Origin: Synechococcus sp. CS-1325
GTDB taxonomy: Bacteria; Cyanobacteriota; Cyanobacteriia; PCC-6307; Cyanobiaceae
Length of the DNA: 64,000 bases
Direction of reading: 5' to 3'
Assembly: GCA_025128135.1 (NCBI GenBank)
Contig: JAHLYW010000041.1
Coordinates: 116,521 to 180,520 of the forward strand
Part shown: piece after piece, positions 51,355-59,332 of the stretch
Numbering within the stretch: the first letter of the stretch is position 1
Layout of the letters: the number at the start of each line of letters is the position of its first letter
Position numbers and translations under genes: made by a program
Notes under the pieces: generated by a model
The model's database searches: none
Seen by the model: the letters and a program-made list of their open reading frames with translations, nothing else
Told to the model about the DNA's origin: nothing

Positions 51355-51555
51355 ATGGCCCAACGCACCCGCCTGGGAGACCTGCTTCGTCCCCTGAATT
51401 CCGAGTACGGCAAGGTCGTGCCCGGCTGGGGAACGACACCCGTGATGGGAGTGATCATGCTGCTGTTCCTTGTGTTCCTGCTGGTGATCCTGCAGCTGTA
51501 CAACAAGTCGTTGCTGCTTGATGGCATCACTGTGAACTGGAACGGCCTCGGCTGA
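51355..51555 (+). CDS. psbH: Photosystem II phosphoprotein PsbH
   Basis: A 66-residue single-span photosystem II subunit ([20 protein letters not shown], then a membrane helix and [14 protein letters not shown]). The 177-bp spacer to psbN holds both promoters. tatA follows after 47 bp. Confidence 0.98.
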   Translation: MAQRTRLGDLLRPLNSEYGKVVPGWGTTPVMGVIMLLFLVFLLVILQLYNKSLLLDGITVNWNGLG

Positions 51556-51602
51556 ATTCACCGTCAAGCTGATTCACCGCCAACCTGGCGATCGCACTGC
51601 CC

Positions 51603-52001
51603 ATGAACGTCTTCGGGATCGGTCTGCCGGAAATGGCGGTGATTGCCGCCATCGCCCTGCTTGTGTTCGGCCCGAAGCGGTTGCCGGAGCTGGGCCGCAC
51701 CCTGGGCCGCACCCTGAAGGGCTTTCAGTCCGCTTCCCGGGAGTTCGAGCAGGAGTTTCGCCAGGCCATCGATACCGAAACGGTCAGGGTCACCACGACG
51801 GAGCGGGAGCTGGTGGAGCGAGAGCAGCCCGTGATCAACGACCTGCCGGTCCAGAACGACCTGCCGATCCAGGCGGCCACTGGCGCCCCGGTTCTGGCCG
51901 TTGAAGCGGCTTCCGAAGCCACACCAGAGGCACCGGCTCCGCCCGTGTCGAGCGAACCGGAGCAGGCCGCAGATCCGATCGCTTCCACCCCGCCCGGCTG
52001 A
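51603..52001 (+). CDS. tatA: TatA/E-family twin-arginine translocase subunit
   Basis: A 132-residue protein with the diagnostic short N-terminal helix (GLPEMAVIAAIALLVFGPKR) followed by the FGP hinge, an amphipathic helix (LPELGRTLGRTLKGFQSAS) and a long acidic/Ala-Pro tail. The single family gene here could serve as TatA and TatB. It may help export the twin-arginine-type PotD lipoprotein in this window. Confidence 0.93.
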   Translation: MNVFGIGLPEMAVIAAIALLVFGPKRLPELGRTLGRTLKGFQSASREFEQEFRQAIDTETVRVTTTERELVEREQPVINDLPVQNDLPIQAATGAPVLAVEAASEATPEAPAPPVSSEPEQAADPIASTPPG

Positions 52002-52051
52002 TCGCAGCCGTCCTGGCCGAGGATTCGCTGGTCCCGCTCCGTCGACCCGTC

Positions 52052-52678
52052 ATGACCACCACGCCGCCCCGGGATGGGGATCTCCAGGTGCTGGTCGGGC
52101 TTGGCAATCCCGGCAGCGCGTACACCAGCACCCGCCACAACGTGGGCTTCATGGCCCTGGAGCGACTGGCCCGCCGTGAGGGGGTGACCTTTCGCCAGAA
52201 CGGCAAGCTCAGGGGCCAGCTCGCCGACCTGCGGCAGGGCGAGCGCCGTCTGCGGTTGCTGATGCCCAGCACCTTCATGAACGAAAGCGGTGGCTCGATT
52301 CGTGCCACGCTCGACTGGTTCGCCCTGGGACCTGACCAGGTGCTCGTGCTCGTCGACGACATGGATCTACCCCTGGGCCGGCTGCGTTTGCGCCGCGAGG
52401 GCAGTGCCGGCGGCCATAACGGCCTGCGCAGCACGATCGAGCAACTCGGCACCCAGCGGTTCGCCCGGCTGCGGATCGGCATCGGCGCTCCGGCCACGGA
52501 GCCCGGCCTGCGCAAGGAACGCACCGTGTCCCATGTGCTCGGCCGCTTCAGCCCTGCCGAGCAGTCGGTGCTTGATGCCGTGCTCGACGAGGTGCTCGAC
52601 GGGGTGGCCCTGATCCAGGCGCTTGGCTACGAGCGGGCCGGCAACCGGATCAACGCTTTTCAGGCCGCCCCTGCCTGA
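52052..52678 (+). CDS. pth: Peptidyl-tRNA hydrolase
   Basis: A 208-residue enzyme that releases tRNA from stalled peptidyl-tRNA. Core motifs are VGLGNPGSAYTSTRHNVGFM (catalytic His), PSTFMNESGGS and VDDMDLPLGRLRLRREGSAG with GHNGLRS. It lies 50 bp after tatA and precedes a DUF3146 gene. Confidence 0.97.
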   Translation: MTTTPPRDGDLQVLVGLGNPGSAYTSTRHNVGFMALERLARREGVTFRQNGKLRGQLADLRQGERRLRLLMPSTFMNESGGSIRATLDWFALGPDQVLVLVDDMDLPLGRLRLRREGSAGGHNGLRSTIEQLGTQRFARLRIGIGAPATEPGLRKERTVSHVLGRFSPAEQSVLDAVLDEVLDGVALIQALGYERAGNRINAFQAAPA

Positions 52679-52715
52679 ACGGCACCCTGCCCAGCCTGCC
52701 CCGTACGTTGTCGCC

Positions 52716-52973
52716 GTGAGTCGCCTGCCCGCCACCACCGCCCAGCTGCGGGTCCTGCACCAGAGCTTCAGCCAGAAGCTGCTCGAAGGCGAGGTGGTCG
52801 CCGGCGGATTTCAGTGGACCTTCCGCTGGGCCTTCGATCGCGGCGAGCTGAGCGTGGAGCCCTCGCTCGGCCGAGCCCTGATCCAGGACGCGCTGCTGCG
52901 CTTTCTGCTCAAGGCCGACTACCAGCTGGAACCCGGCAGCGACTATGCCTTCACCGTGCGGGCCAAGTTTTAG
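52716..52973 (+). CDS. DUF3146 protein
   Basis: An 85-residue cyanobacterial protein of unknown function, recognised by VAGGFQWTFRWAFDRGELSV, EPSLGRALIQDALLRFLLKADY and the end DYAFTVRAKF. The start is a GTG at 52716 (then SRLPATTAQL). It overlaps the convergent YqgF-like gene by 4 bp. Confidence 0.85.
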   Translation: MSRLPATTAQLRVLHQSFSQKLLEGEVVAGGFQWTFRWAFDRGELSVEPSLGRALIQDALLRFLLKADYQLEPGSDYAFTVRAKF

Positions 52974-53434
52974 GGGGATGGGGCGACGCCTGGGCCAGGG
53001 AAGGGGCGATCGAGGTAACAGTCGAGGCGATAGCCGAGTGTTCGCTCCAGCAACACCTGGGCGACGACATCATCCCAGGGTCGCGGTGGCTGCCGGAGCC
53101 CGAGGGGAAGCAGCCGTTGCCAGCCCCGGGCGGGATGGAGCTGCCAGTAGCGCGGCCGGGCGGCCAGGGTGCTGCCCCGCTCATCGACCAACAGCACCGG
53201 GCAGAGCGGTTGCAGCCGCTGCAGCCAGGCCTGGCTGCCCGTGCCGTTGCCGAGCACAAGAGCAGACACCTGGCGGCAGCGAATCCAGCTGCTCAGCTGC
53301 TGCAGCGTTTCATCCGGACTGAGCACCAGGGCCGCTTCGATCCGGTGGCGGCTGGCATCGGTGCGCACGAGACCGCACTTGCTGCGGCCGGGATCAAGGC
53401 CGGCCAGGGGCCCCTGGGCTGGCAGCTCGCTCAT
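52970..53434 (-). CDS. YqgF/RuvC-like RNase H-fold protein
   Basis: A 154-residue protein with the RNase H-fold start GLDPGRSKCGLVRTD, a VLVDERGSTLAARPRYW strand and a final acidic PWDDVVAQVLLERTL, giving the three acidic positions of YqgF-type nucleases. Relatives process pre-16S rRNA, but this short divergent form may be a separate cyanobacterial paralogue. It follows the DUF3084 gene with an ATGA overlap. Confidence 0.78.
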   Translation of the reverse strand: MSELPAQGPLAGLDPGRSKCGLVRTDASRHRIEAALVLSPDETLQQLSSWIRCRQVSALVLGNGTGSQAWLQRLQPLCPVLLVDERGSTLAARPRYWQLHPARGWQRLLPLGLRQPPRPWDDVVAQVLLERTLGYRLDCYLDRPFPGPGVAPSP

Positions 53435-54693
53435 GGCCGCCGAGGTTGCACGGAAGCAGCTGTTCCAGCGGCGGTGCCCCCGACCCGACGGAGTTCGAGG
53501 AAGATCGGATCAGGGGTGTCTGAATTCCGCACCGCCACGGCTTCGAGCCTGACGCTCTGCCCGCCGGGGCGCTCGCTGAGCTCGCGGCCCAGCCGGTTGA
53601 ACAGATTCACATCGAACTGAACCCCATCGGCCACCGACCCCTGCCGCTGCGCCCTGGCGAAGGAGGCGGTGAGCAGGAGGTTGAGGCGATTGCGCACCTG
53701 GATGGCGGAGAGCTCGTCGCCCTCCAGGGACGTGGTGGCCATCACATCCCCCTGACGGATCACCGTGCGGTTCTGCCGCAGGTCGGGGAAGCCCAGCACC
53801 TGGCGCTCCCCCCGCAGCACATTGGCGGCCGAGAGGATGCTCACGACCCAGGAGCCGCCTTTGCCGAGCAACCCCTCCAGCTTGACGATGTCGGCGCGGG
53901 GGACCAGCAGGATCTGGCTGTCGGCGGGCTGGCCGGGCAGCACCCGCTCAAAAGCCTTGAGGTTGGCCTGGCGCAGCAGGGCCTCGATCACCGGCCTGGC
54001 TTCGGCCGGTCGTTTCAGCGCCACCTTGGCGGTGGCGAGGGCCTGGCCGCTGGTGATCACCACATCCCCCTGGCGCAGGGCGATCAGCTTGGTTTCCAGC
54101 CCCTTGAGCTCGGCTTCGCCAGCCTTGATCTGCTGCCTGACCCGGGCCAGCTCCGCCTCGGTGCTGCGGATGTCGCGATCGCGGCCCCTGATCTCCGCCG
54201 TGAGCCGATCCCGCTGGCTGAGCAGGGCCTGACGCTGGGCCTGAAGCGGTTGCAGCTCCCGCCGCAGCTGCGTGGCCTGCACCTCCACCGAGGCCAGCTG
54301 CTGCCGGGCCTGGGCGCGACCCTGCTCGGCCCGCACAACGCCCTGCTGCGCCTGGCGCTGGGCCGTGGCGCTGCGCAGGCGAGCGCTTTCGCTGGCCCCG
54401 AGCGCGGCGGTGCTGCGATCCAGGGCCGTGCGCCCTTCCCGCAGCTTCAGCTGCAAGGCATCGAGCTCGAACAGGCCCACCCGGAGGCGTTCACTGACCG
54501 CGAGCATCAATCCCAGCGAAATGGCGCTGATCAGGCTGCCGGTGAGCACGGTGATCAGCACGGCCGTGTTGCGCGGCCTGAGGTTGAACAGGCTGAGCCG
54601 GGCCTTGCCGATGCGGCTGCCCAGCCGATCCCCCAGGGTGGCGAGCACACCACCCAGCACCAGAAGGGCAAGGATCAGCAGCCAGCCGGACAC
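53431..54693 (-). CDS. DUF3084 protein
   Basis: A 420-residue inner-membrane protein with two N-terminal membrane helices (WLLILALLVLGGVLATLG and VLITVLTGSLISAISLGLML), a coiled coil of about 130 residues rich in Gln, Arg and Ala, and a C-terminal conserved domain. The family is mostly cyanobacterial and has no known function. The YqgF-like gene downstream overlaps its stop. Confidence 0.87.
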   Translation of the reverse strand: MSGWLLILALLVLGGVLATLGDRLGSRIGKARLSLFNLRPRNTAVLITVLTGSLISAISLGLMLAVSERLRVGLFELDALQLKLREGRTALDRSTAALGASESARLRSATAQRQAQQGVVRAEQGRAQARQQLASVEVQATQLRRELQPLQAQRQALLSQRDRLTAEIRGRDRDIRSTEAELARVRQQIKAGEAELKGLETKLIALRQGDVVITSGQALATAKVALKRPAEARPVIEALLRQANLKAFERVLPGQPADSQILLVPRADIVKLEGLLGKGGSWVVSILSAANVLRGERQVLGFPDLRQNRTVIRQGDVMATTSLEGDELSAIQVRNRLNLLLTASFARAQRQGSVADGVQFDVNLFNRLGRELSERPGGQSVRLEAVAVRNSDTPDPIFLELRRVGGTAAGTAASVQPRRP

Positions 54694-54750
54694 GGCCCAG
54701 TGCAGGGGAATCCAGTATCGACGGCGGACCTCCGCCCAGCCAGGGGGAGA

Positions 54751-55467
54751 TCAGCTGAAGCGCTTGGCCAGGGCCACCGGATCGAACACGGTGATCTTCT
54801 TGCGGTCCACCTGGACCAGCCCGGCCTGGCGCAGGTCACCGAGCAGCCTGGTGATGGTGACCCGGGTCGAGCCGATCGCTTCAGCGATCGACTGGTGGGA
54901 GAGCCGCAGGTCGATGGTGATGCCATCGGTGCCCGGCACGCCGAAATCACGGCAGAGCACCAGCAGAAAGCTCACCAGCCGCGAGGACATGTCGCGATGG
55001 GTGAGGGTTTCGATCATGGTTTCGGTCTGGAGGATGCGGGAGGAGAGCCCCTGCAACAGGAGCAGACCAACGCTGGCGTCCTGCTCGATCGCCCGCCGCA
55101 CCGAGGTGGCCGGTGCCGCCACCATCTCGACACGGGTGAAGGCCACCGCGTGATAAAAGCGATCGGAGCGTTGGCCGGTGAGCAGGGAGAGCACGCCGAA
55201 CAGGCTGTTCTCCCGCAGCAGGGCCACGGTGATCTCCTCGCCCGATTCATACACCCTGGAAAGCCGGACGGCACCACGGCGGAGCAGGTAGACCCGCTCG
55301 GCCGGATCACCCGGGAAGAAGATCGTTTTTCCCCGCTCCACCGTTTCGAGCGTGCTGCCGTTGAGGCCACGCATCACCTCAAGCAGGGTGGCCGGCCCAT
55401 TGGCGGGGGGGGGCAGTCCGCCGGAGCTGGGGGGAGGGGTGGTGCTGGTGCGGCTGAATCCGCGCAT
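54751..55467 (-). CDS. ntcA: Global nitrogen regulator NtcA
   Basis: A 238-residue CRP-family transcription factor that senses 2-oxoglutarate, helped by PipX, and activates nitrogen-assimilation genes. The effector domain contains [20 protein letters not shown] and [11 protein letters not shown]; the DNA-recognition helix is in [20 protein letters not shown]. The N-terminus has a Pro/Ser-rich extension of about 15 residues over the usual length; the ATG at 55467 is preferred over the one at 55479. Likely targets in this window include amt. A 19-bp palindrome precedes the gene. Confidence 0.96.
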   Translation of the reverse strand: MRGFSRTSTTPPPSSGGLPPPANGPATLLEVMRGLNGSTLETVERGKTIFFPGDPAERVYLLRRGAVRLSRVYESGEEITVALLRENSLFGVLSLLTGQRSDRFYHAVAFTRVEMVAAPATSVRRAIEQDASVGLLLLQGLSSRILQTETMIETLTHRDMSSRLVSFLLVLCRDFGVPGTDGITIDLRLSHQSIAEAIGSTRVTITRLLGDLRQAGLVQVDRKKITVFDPVALAKRFS

Positions 55468-55507
55468 AGCGCCGACCATGACGGCGGAACAAGTGGCTGG
55501 AAGCTAC

Positions 55508-55526
55508 GGAGCACCCCGGGTGCTCC
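55508..55526. promoter_or_regulatory. ntcA: 19-bp perfect palindrome in the ntcA upstream region
   Basis: GGAGCACCC-C-GGGTGCTCC, 41 bp upstream of the ntcA start and within the divergent spacer to the CobA-like gene. It is not an NtcA site. It could be an operator for another dimeric regulator or an RNA hairpin in the leader. Confidence 0.5.
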
Positions 55527-55713
55527 CTGTATCCGATGACACTAACCACCCGCTTCCGGCCTGTCAGGGCCTGGCTGGGCGCAGCGGCGAGGCGGCGGGC
55601 ATCAACTGGACAGCCGCTGGCTGGTACATCTGTTTGCACTAGGGGTGGTGGCAAGCAGCTTGTTTCGGCGGACGGCGCCGCTACATTCAGCATCGCGGTT
55701 CTGAAGGGTGTTG

Positions 55714-56256
55714 ATGACGGCCAGCCTGATCAAGCCTTGCGTCGAGGTGCGCCCGCTCCGCTCCGTTCCTGGCCTGGCCCAGACGGAGGGCCTGTTGCAG
55801 GTGCACACGGCCCCGTTCCGCGGCAGCTTCGACGGGGTGTTCAGCCAGGCCCTGCGGACCGCGGGGCTCGGCAGCCGGGTGCTGATCAGCCAGTTCCTCA
55901 AGGGCGGTGTCGACCAGGGGCCGGAGCACAGCCTCTGGCTCTGCGGCCGGCTGCAGTGGATGCGTCCGGCGGTGCCCGCCTGCCTGACCGAACCAGCCGA
56001 CGGCGAGGTGGAACGGGCTGCGGTCGAGCAGGTCTGGGCCTTCAGCCGCCGGCAGTTGCTCACCGGCGAACTCAGCCTGCTGGTGCTCGATGAGCTGGGC
56101 CTGGCGATCGGCCTCGGCTACCTGGAAGCGGCGGAGGTGGAGGCCAGCCTGCGCCAACGCCCGCCCAACCTCGATGTGATCCTCACGGGCCCCTCGATTC
56201 CCGAGGGGCTGCTGGCGATGGCGGATCAGGTCACCCAGCTCCGCCGCAACTGCTGA
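55714..56256 (+). CDS. CobA/BtuR-like P-loop-fold protein, Walker A lost
   Basis: A 180-residue protein aligned in my reading with cob(I)alamin adenosyltransferase CobA/BtuR: HTAPFRGSFDGVFSQALRTA matches the nucleotide-binding start, then LISQFLKGG, WAFSRRQLLTGELSLLVLDE (Walker B) and PNLDVILTGPSIP. The expected GKGKT phosphate loop is replaced by RGSFDG, so ATP binding of the normal kind is unlikely. It is 3 bp from dcd and probably co-transcribed. It may be a regulatory or structural descendant rather than a cobalamin enzyme. Confidence 0.8.
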   Translation: MTASLIKPCVEVRPLRSVPGLAQTEGLLQVHTAPFRGSFDGVFSQALRTAGLGSRVLISQFLKGGVDQGPEHSLWLCGRLQWMRPAVPACLTEPADGEVERAAVEQVWAFSRRQLLTGELSLLVLDELGLAIGLGYLEAAEVEASLRQRPPNLDVILTGPSIPEGLLAMADQVTQLRRNC

Positions 56257-56259
56257 ACC

Positions 56260-56853
56260 ATGCTCAAGTGCGACCGCTGGATCAACGAACAGGCCGCGAG
56301 CGGCATGCTCGAACCGTTCCAGGCCACGCTGGTGCGCCACCTTGATGCCGAGAACCGCACGGCGCCGGTGCTGAGCTATGGCTGCTCCTCCTACGGCTAC
56401 GACCTGCGGCTCTCGCCGAAGGAATTCCTGATCTTCCGGCATGTGCCGGGCACGGTGATGAACCCGAAGCGGTTCAACCCGGCGAACCTGGAGCCGGCAC
56501 CGCTGCACCACGACGACGACGGTGACTACTTCATCCTGCCCGCCCATTCCTACGGCCTGGGGGTGGCGCTGGAACTGCTGCGGGTGCCGGCCAACATCAC
56601 CGTGATCTGCCTGGGCAAGAGCACCTATGCGCGCCTCGGCATCATCGTGAACACCACCCCGGCTGAAGCCAGCTGGGAAGGCCATCTCACGCTGGAGTTC
56701 AGCAACTCCTCCGGCGCCGACTGCCGCATCTACGCCAGCGAAGGCATCTGCCAGCTGCTGTTCTTCGAAGGCGAACCCTGCCAGACCACCTACAGCGACC
56801 GTGCCGGCAAATACCAGCACCAGCCGGAGCGGGTGACGTTGGCGAAGGTTTGA
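56260..56853 (+). CDS. dcd: dCTP deaminase
   Basis: A 197-residue trimeric enzyme making dUTP from dCTP. Conserved pieces are SYGCSSYGYDLRLS, CLGKSTYARLGIIVNTTPAEASWEGHLTLEFSN (with the catalytic Glu) and EGICQLLFFEG. It is the last clearly core gene before the AT-rich accessory region. Confidence 0.96.
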   Translation: MLKCDRWINEQAASGMLEPFQATLVRHLDAENRTAPVLSYGCSSYGYDLRLSPKEFLIFRHVPGTVMNPKRFNPANLEPAPLHHDDDGDYFILPAHSYGLGVALELLRVPANITVICLGKSTYARLGIIVNTTPAEASWEGHLTLEFSNSSGADCRIYASEGICQLLFFEGEPCQTTYSDRAGKYQHQPERVTLAKV

Positions 56854-57220
56854 TCTGGATGGAGGGGAGTGGAGAGTTGTGGAGCAGGCTGATGGGGCTT
56901 GAGTCTTCGTTCTGTTGATGGGCTTAGAAGCTGAGAGGGTTGGCCGAATTCAATGGCTTCAAACGTGTGGTTCAAGAGGCCTTTCCTTTAGAAGAGGCCA
57001 GCCGGCTTTGTATCATTCTGAACAGTGGTTATCTGACCCGCGAACCACAGTGGCTCATCTCTGCAGACTGACCAAAACACCTCCAGCATATGGCTGGCGC
57101 GATGCTTGTGAAGGCCTTGTTCCTGTGGTTTGCAGAAGGAGAACGTCTATGGGGTGTAGTTTGCGGAACTGTCCAAGAACAAGTTAGCAGTACCAGAAGG
57201 TCTTGCCAAGAACAGAAGTC
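56854..57220. other. Gene-free transition into the accessory region
   Basis: 367 bp in which composition shifts from GC-rich to mixed. I see no convincing gene, no integrase, no attI and no attC core pair here. A GTTAGCA at about 57184 lacks a partner arm. The left boundary of the cassette array is therefore not defined. Confidence 0.5.
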
Positions 57221-58057
57221 TTAAGCGAAGCCAGGGTGGCTTAATATGGCAAGGATGGAAGGCTTAATAGAACGATACGCACTCTTAATGTGGCAAGGAA
57301 ATACGTGCATATAGCCATCTTCAATATGAACTAGGGAGGCTAGAGCGAAATCGCTCTCTTTAGCTTTTCCGCCAGCATGGACGAGTCTGTTCCTGATCTC
57401 GCGAATGCTAGATAGCTGAGTAGAGGTCCAGCAGATCCAGGCCTCATCAGGTCCATATGCACTCTCGAGAATAGAGGGGAAGCGACTATATGACGACCGA
57501 ACTTTTGTGTTCCCACTTAAGAGTCGTGTAGAACGGACAAGAAACTCTTCATAAGCACCGAAAAGCCCTATATACGAAAGACGCATAATCCCATGAATGC
57601 CCATATGCATTGGGTGATGATTGATTAACTGGTCCCAGACTGCATGTGCTGACACATGCTTATCCCGCTCGGCTTTCAAGGGGGCCATTTCAATGACTAG
57701 ATTAGCAACTTGGACTTTGATTGCATCTCGAAGTTGCTGATCGGATGTTAAGGAAGGAATTTTCTCACTTAGCCGGAAAAGCAGAAACTCCAGAAAACCT
57801 AGTAATGAATAGTCTAGAGGACCAGTCCTCAACATTCCAATATGAAATCTCTCTATTGACACTGGGCTCAGGGCAGGAAAAGCCACAGCATATGAAATGC
57901 TACGCCAGTCAGCCATTAGGTGAAGAGCAAAATGCTTAATTTGCTTGGCCTTGTCTGACGCATCAAATACAAGTGATGCAAAGTCACTCTCAAGAAAGCC
58001 AACATACGAATCTAGTCTTTTGTCTACTACAATTGCTTTTTGCTCTTCTGTTGCCAA
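57221..58057 (-). CDS. HEPN-motif protein of unknown function
   Basis: A 278-residue protein, AT-rich and codon-biased unlike the core genes. Helical throughout by eye, with no membrane span. Near the C-terminus EIRNRLVHAGG gives Arg222-Asn223 and His227, the R-polar-x3-H motif of HEPN domain RNases found in toxin-antitoxin and phage-defence systems; the preceding SYIGLFGAYEEFLVRSTRLL is typical of such helices. The gene is antisense to the cassette array, and its start is 43 bp from the attC at 58100. No obvious antitoxin partner lies beside it. The family assignment rests on the motif only. Confidence 0.65.
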   Translation of the reverse strand: MATEEQKAIVVDKRLDSYVGFLESDFASLVFDASDKAKQIKHFALHLMADWRSISYAVAFPALSPVSIERFHIGMLRTGPLDYSLLGFLEFLLFRLSEKIPSLTSDQQLRDAIKVQVANLVIEMAPLKAERDKHVSAHAVWDQLINHHPMHMGIHGIMRLSYIGLFGAYEEFLVRSTRLLSGNTKVRSSYSRFPSILESAYGPDEAWICWTSTQLSSIREIRNRLVHAGGKAKESDFALASLVHIEDGYMHVFPCHIKSAYRSIKPSILAILSHPGFA

Positions 58058-58099
58058 GTTCTTGAAAAGTCTTGCTTTATTCTACAAGATGCCAAGGGC

Positions 58100-58191
58100 T
58101 GCAAACAAGCCCCTCGAGTAGACAGGCCGCCAACACCTTTTTGCTTCGCCACCTCAGCCTCCCTGCCTGCCACTCAGGGGCAGCGTTAGAA
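58100..58191 (+). repeat. attC site 1
   Basis: Right core GTTAGAA (58185-58191); imperfect left core TGCAAAC (58100-58106). The arms AAGCCCCTCGAGTAGACAGGC and GCCTGCCACTCAGGGGC pair with unpaired extra bases, the hallmark of attC hairpins. The left core departs from consensus, so this is the weakest of the four. Confidence 0.7.
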
Positions 58192-58248
58192 GTACAGGGG
58201 GGCAGGCTGAGCTACCGGCAACTACACTGATGAGGATTCCTGTTCTTA

Positions 58249-59130
58249 ATGGCAAAGAAAGCCCAAGCTGAATTCATTCGGTGGTTTGGCCCCTTGCTTG
58301 ATGCCCTTCGGGATCTTGGCGATTCAGGACGGCCAAGGGAAGTCTCTGCACGCATCTCGAAAAACCTTAACCTGCCTGATGAGTTGCTTGATCAGACACT
58401 CAAGTCAGGTGGAAGAAAGTTTCATAATCAGGTTGCTTGGGCCAGGCAGTATTTAGTGTGGGAAGGGCTCCTGGATTCATCCAAGCATGGAACTTGGACA
58501 CTCACAGAGAAGGGGCGCACTGCTCATCTTGGTGACAAGGAAGCACGAGACATCTTCCTGAAGTGGGTTTCCATTCACGCAGAGAATCGAAAGCAGAAGC
58601 GAGGTGTGCAGGAAACTGAAGAGGAAGTGCTCCCTGCGGGAGCCATCTCAGATGATCCAGAAGATGATCAGAAGCTCGATCTTTTGAGTACTCTGAGGTC
58701 CATCAGTCCTACAGGGTTTGAGAAGGTCTGCAGAGAGCTTCTCAGAGAGTCAGGTTTTGAGAACGTTGAAGTCACAGGTGGCTCTGCTGATGGAGGCATC
58801 GATGGCTATGGAACACTTGAGCTCAACCCATTCGTGAGCTTTAGAGTCCTCTTTCAATGCAAGCGATACGCAAAAGGCAACCTTGTATCTCGCTCTCAAG
58901 TGGGTGATTTCAGAAATACCATGCTTGGTCGCGCTGAAAAAGGAATCATCCTCACGACATCCGGCTTTAGCAATGCGGCTATCCAGGAAGCGAGCAGGGA
59001 GGGCGCACCTCAAGTCGAACTTGTCGACGGCGACAAATTGGTTGAGATGTTCCAGAGGGTTGAGCTGGGTGTATTCAAGCGAACTGTTTATGATGTAGAT
59101 CCTGCGTACTTTGAAAAGTTTAAGGACTGA
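58249..59130 (+). CDS. Mrr-type type IV restriction endonuclease
   Basis: A 293-residue protein with an N-terminal winged-helix Mrr_N-like domain (residues ~1-110) and a C-terminal Mrr catalytic domain of the PD-(D/E)xK fold. Catalytic residues are Asp185 in SADGGIDGYG and Gln203-x-Lys205 in LFQCKRYAKG; GFEKVCRELLRESGF and GIILTTSGFSNAA are typical. Mrr proteins cut modified DNA and restrict phages. The gene fills one cassette: it starts 58 bp after the attC core and stops 1 bp before the next attC. No methylase accompanies it, as expected for type IV. Confidence 0.9.
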   Translation: MAKKAQAEFIRWFGPLLDALRDLGDSGRPREVSARISKNLNLPDELLDQTLKSGGRKFHNQVAWARQYLVWEGLLDSSKHGTWTLTEKGRTAHLGDKEARDIFLKWVSIHAENRKQKRGVQETEEEVLPAGAISDDPEDDQKLDLLSTLRSISPTGFEKVCRELLRESGFENVEVTGGSADGGIDGYGTLELNPFVSFRVLFQCKRYAKGNLVSRSQVGDFRNTMLGRAEKGIILTTSGFSNAAIQEASREGAPQVELVDGDKLVEMFQRVELGVFKRTVYDVDPAYFEKFKD

Positions 59131-59131
59131 C

Positions 59132-59221
59132 TTCTAACATCGCCATTCACCTGAGCCGCCGCCGTATGAGCCCTGAGTACCCCACCTTCACTTTGCGGCC
59201 AGGTGATGGCGAGCGTTAGAT
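59132..59221 (+). repeat. attC site 2
   Basis: Left core TTCTAAC (59132-59138), right core GTTAGAT (59215-59221). Arms CGCCATTCACCTGAGCCGC and GCGGCCAGGTGATGGCG pair perfectly except for single extrahelical bases, with a ~37-nt terminal loop. The right 26 nt are identical to site 3. Confidence 0.92.
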
Positions 59222-59290
59222 GGGTGGCAGAACACAGAGGAGCGCACACCAATGCCTAATCTCTGCTGTTACGATGCCTATCGAGTCGAT

Positions 59291-59332
59291 TAGTCACCTA
59301 ATGTCTCCAAGTAGTCACCGAATGCCTCCAAG
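59291..59332. repeat. Two 21-bp direct repeats at a gene start
   Basis: TAGTCACCTAATGTCTCCAAG-type unit repeated head to tail with two mismatches; each copy contains an in-frame ATG, so the gene that follows has duplicated candidate starts. Confidence 0.85.

Noticed and set aside
57170-57200. Possible extra attC right core GTTAGCA left of the HEPN gene
   Set aside because: It does not fit GTTRRRY and no complementary left arm is found nearby.
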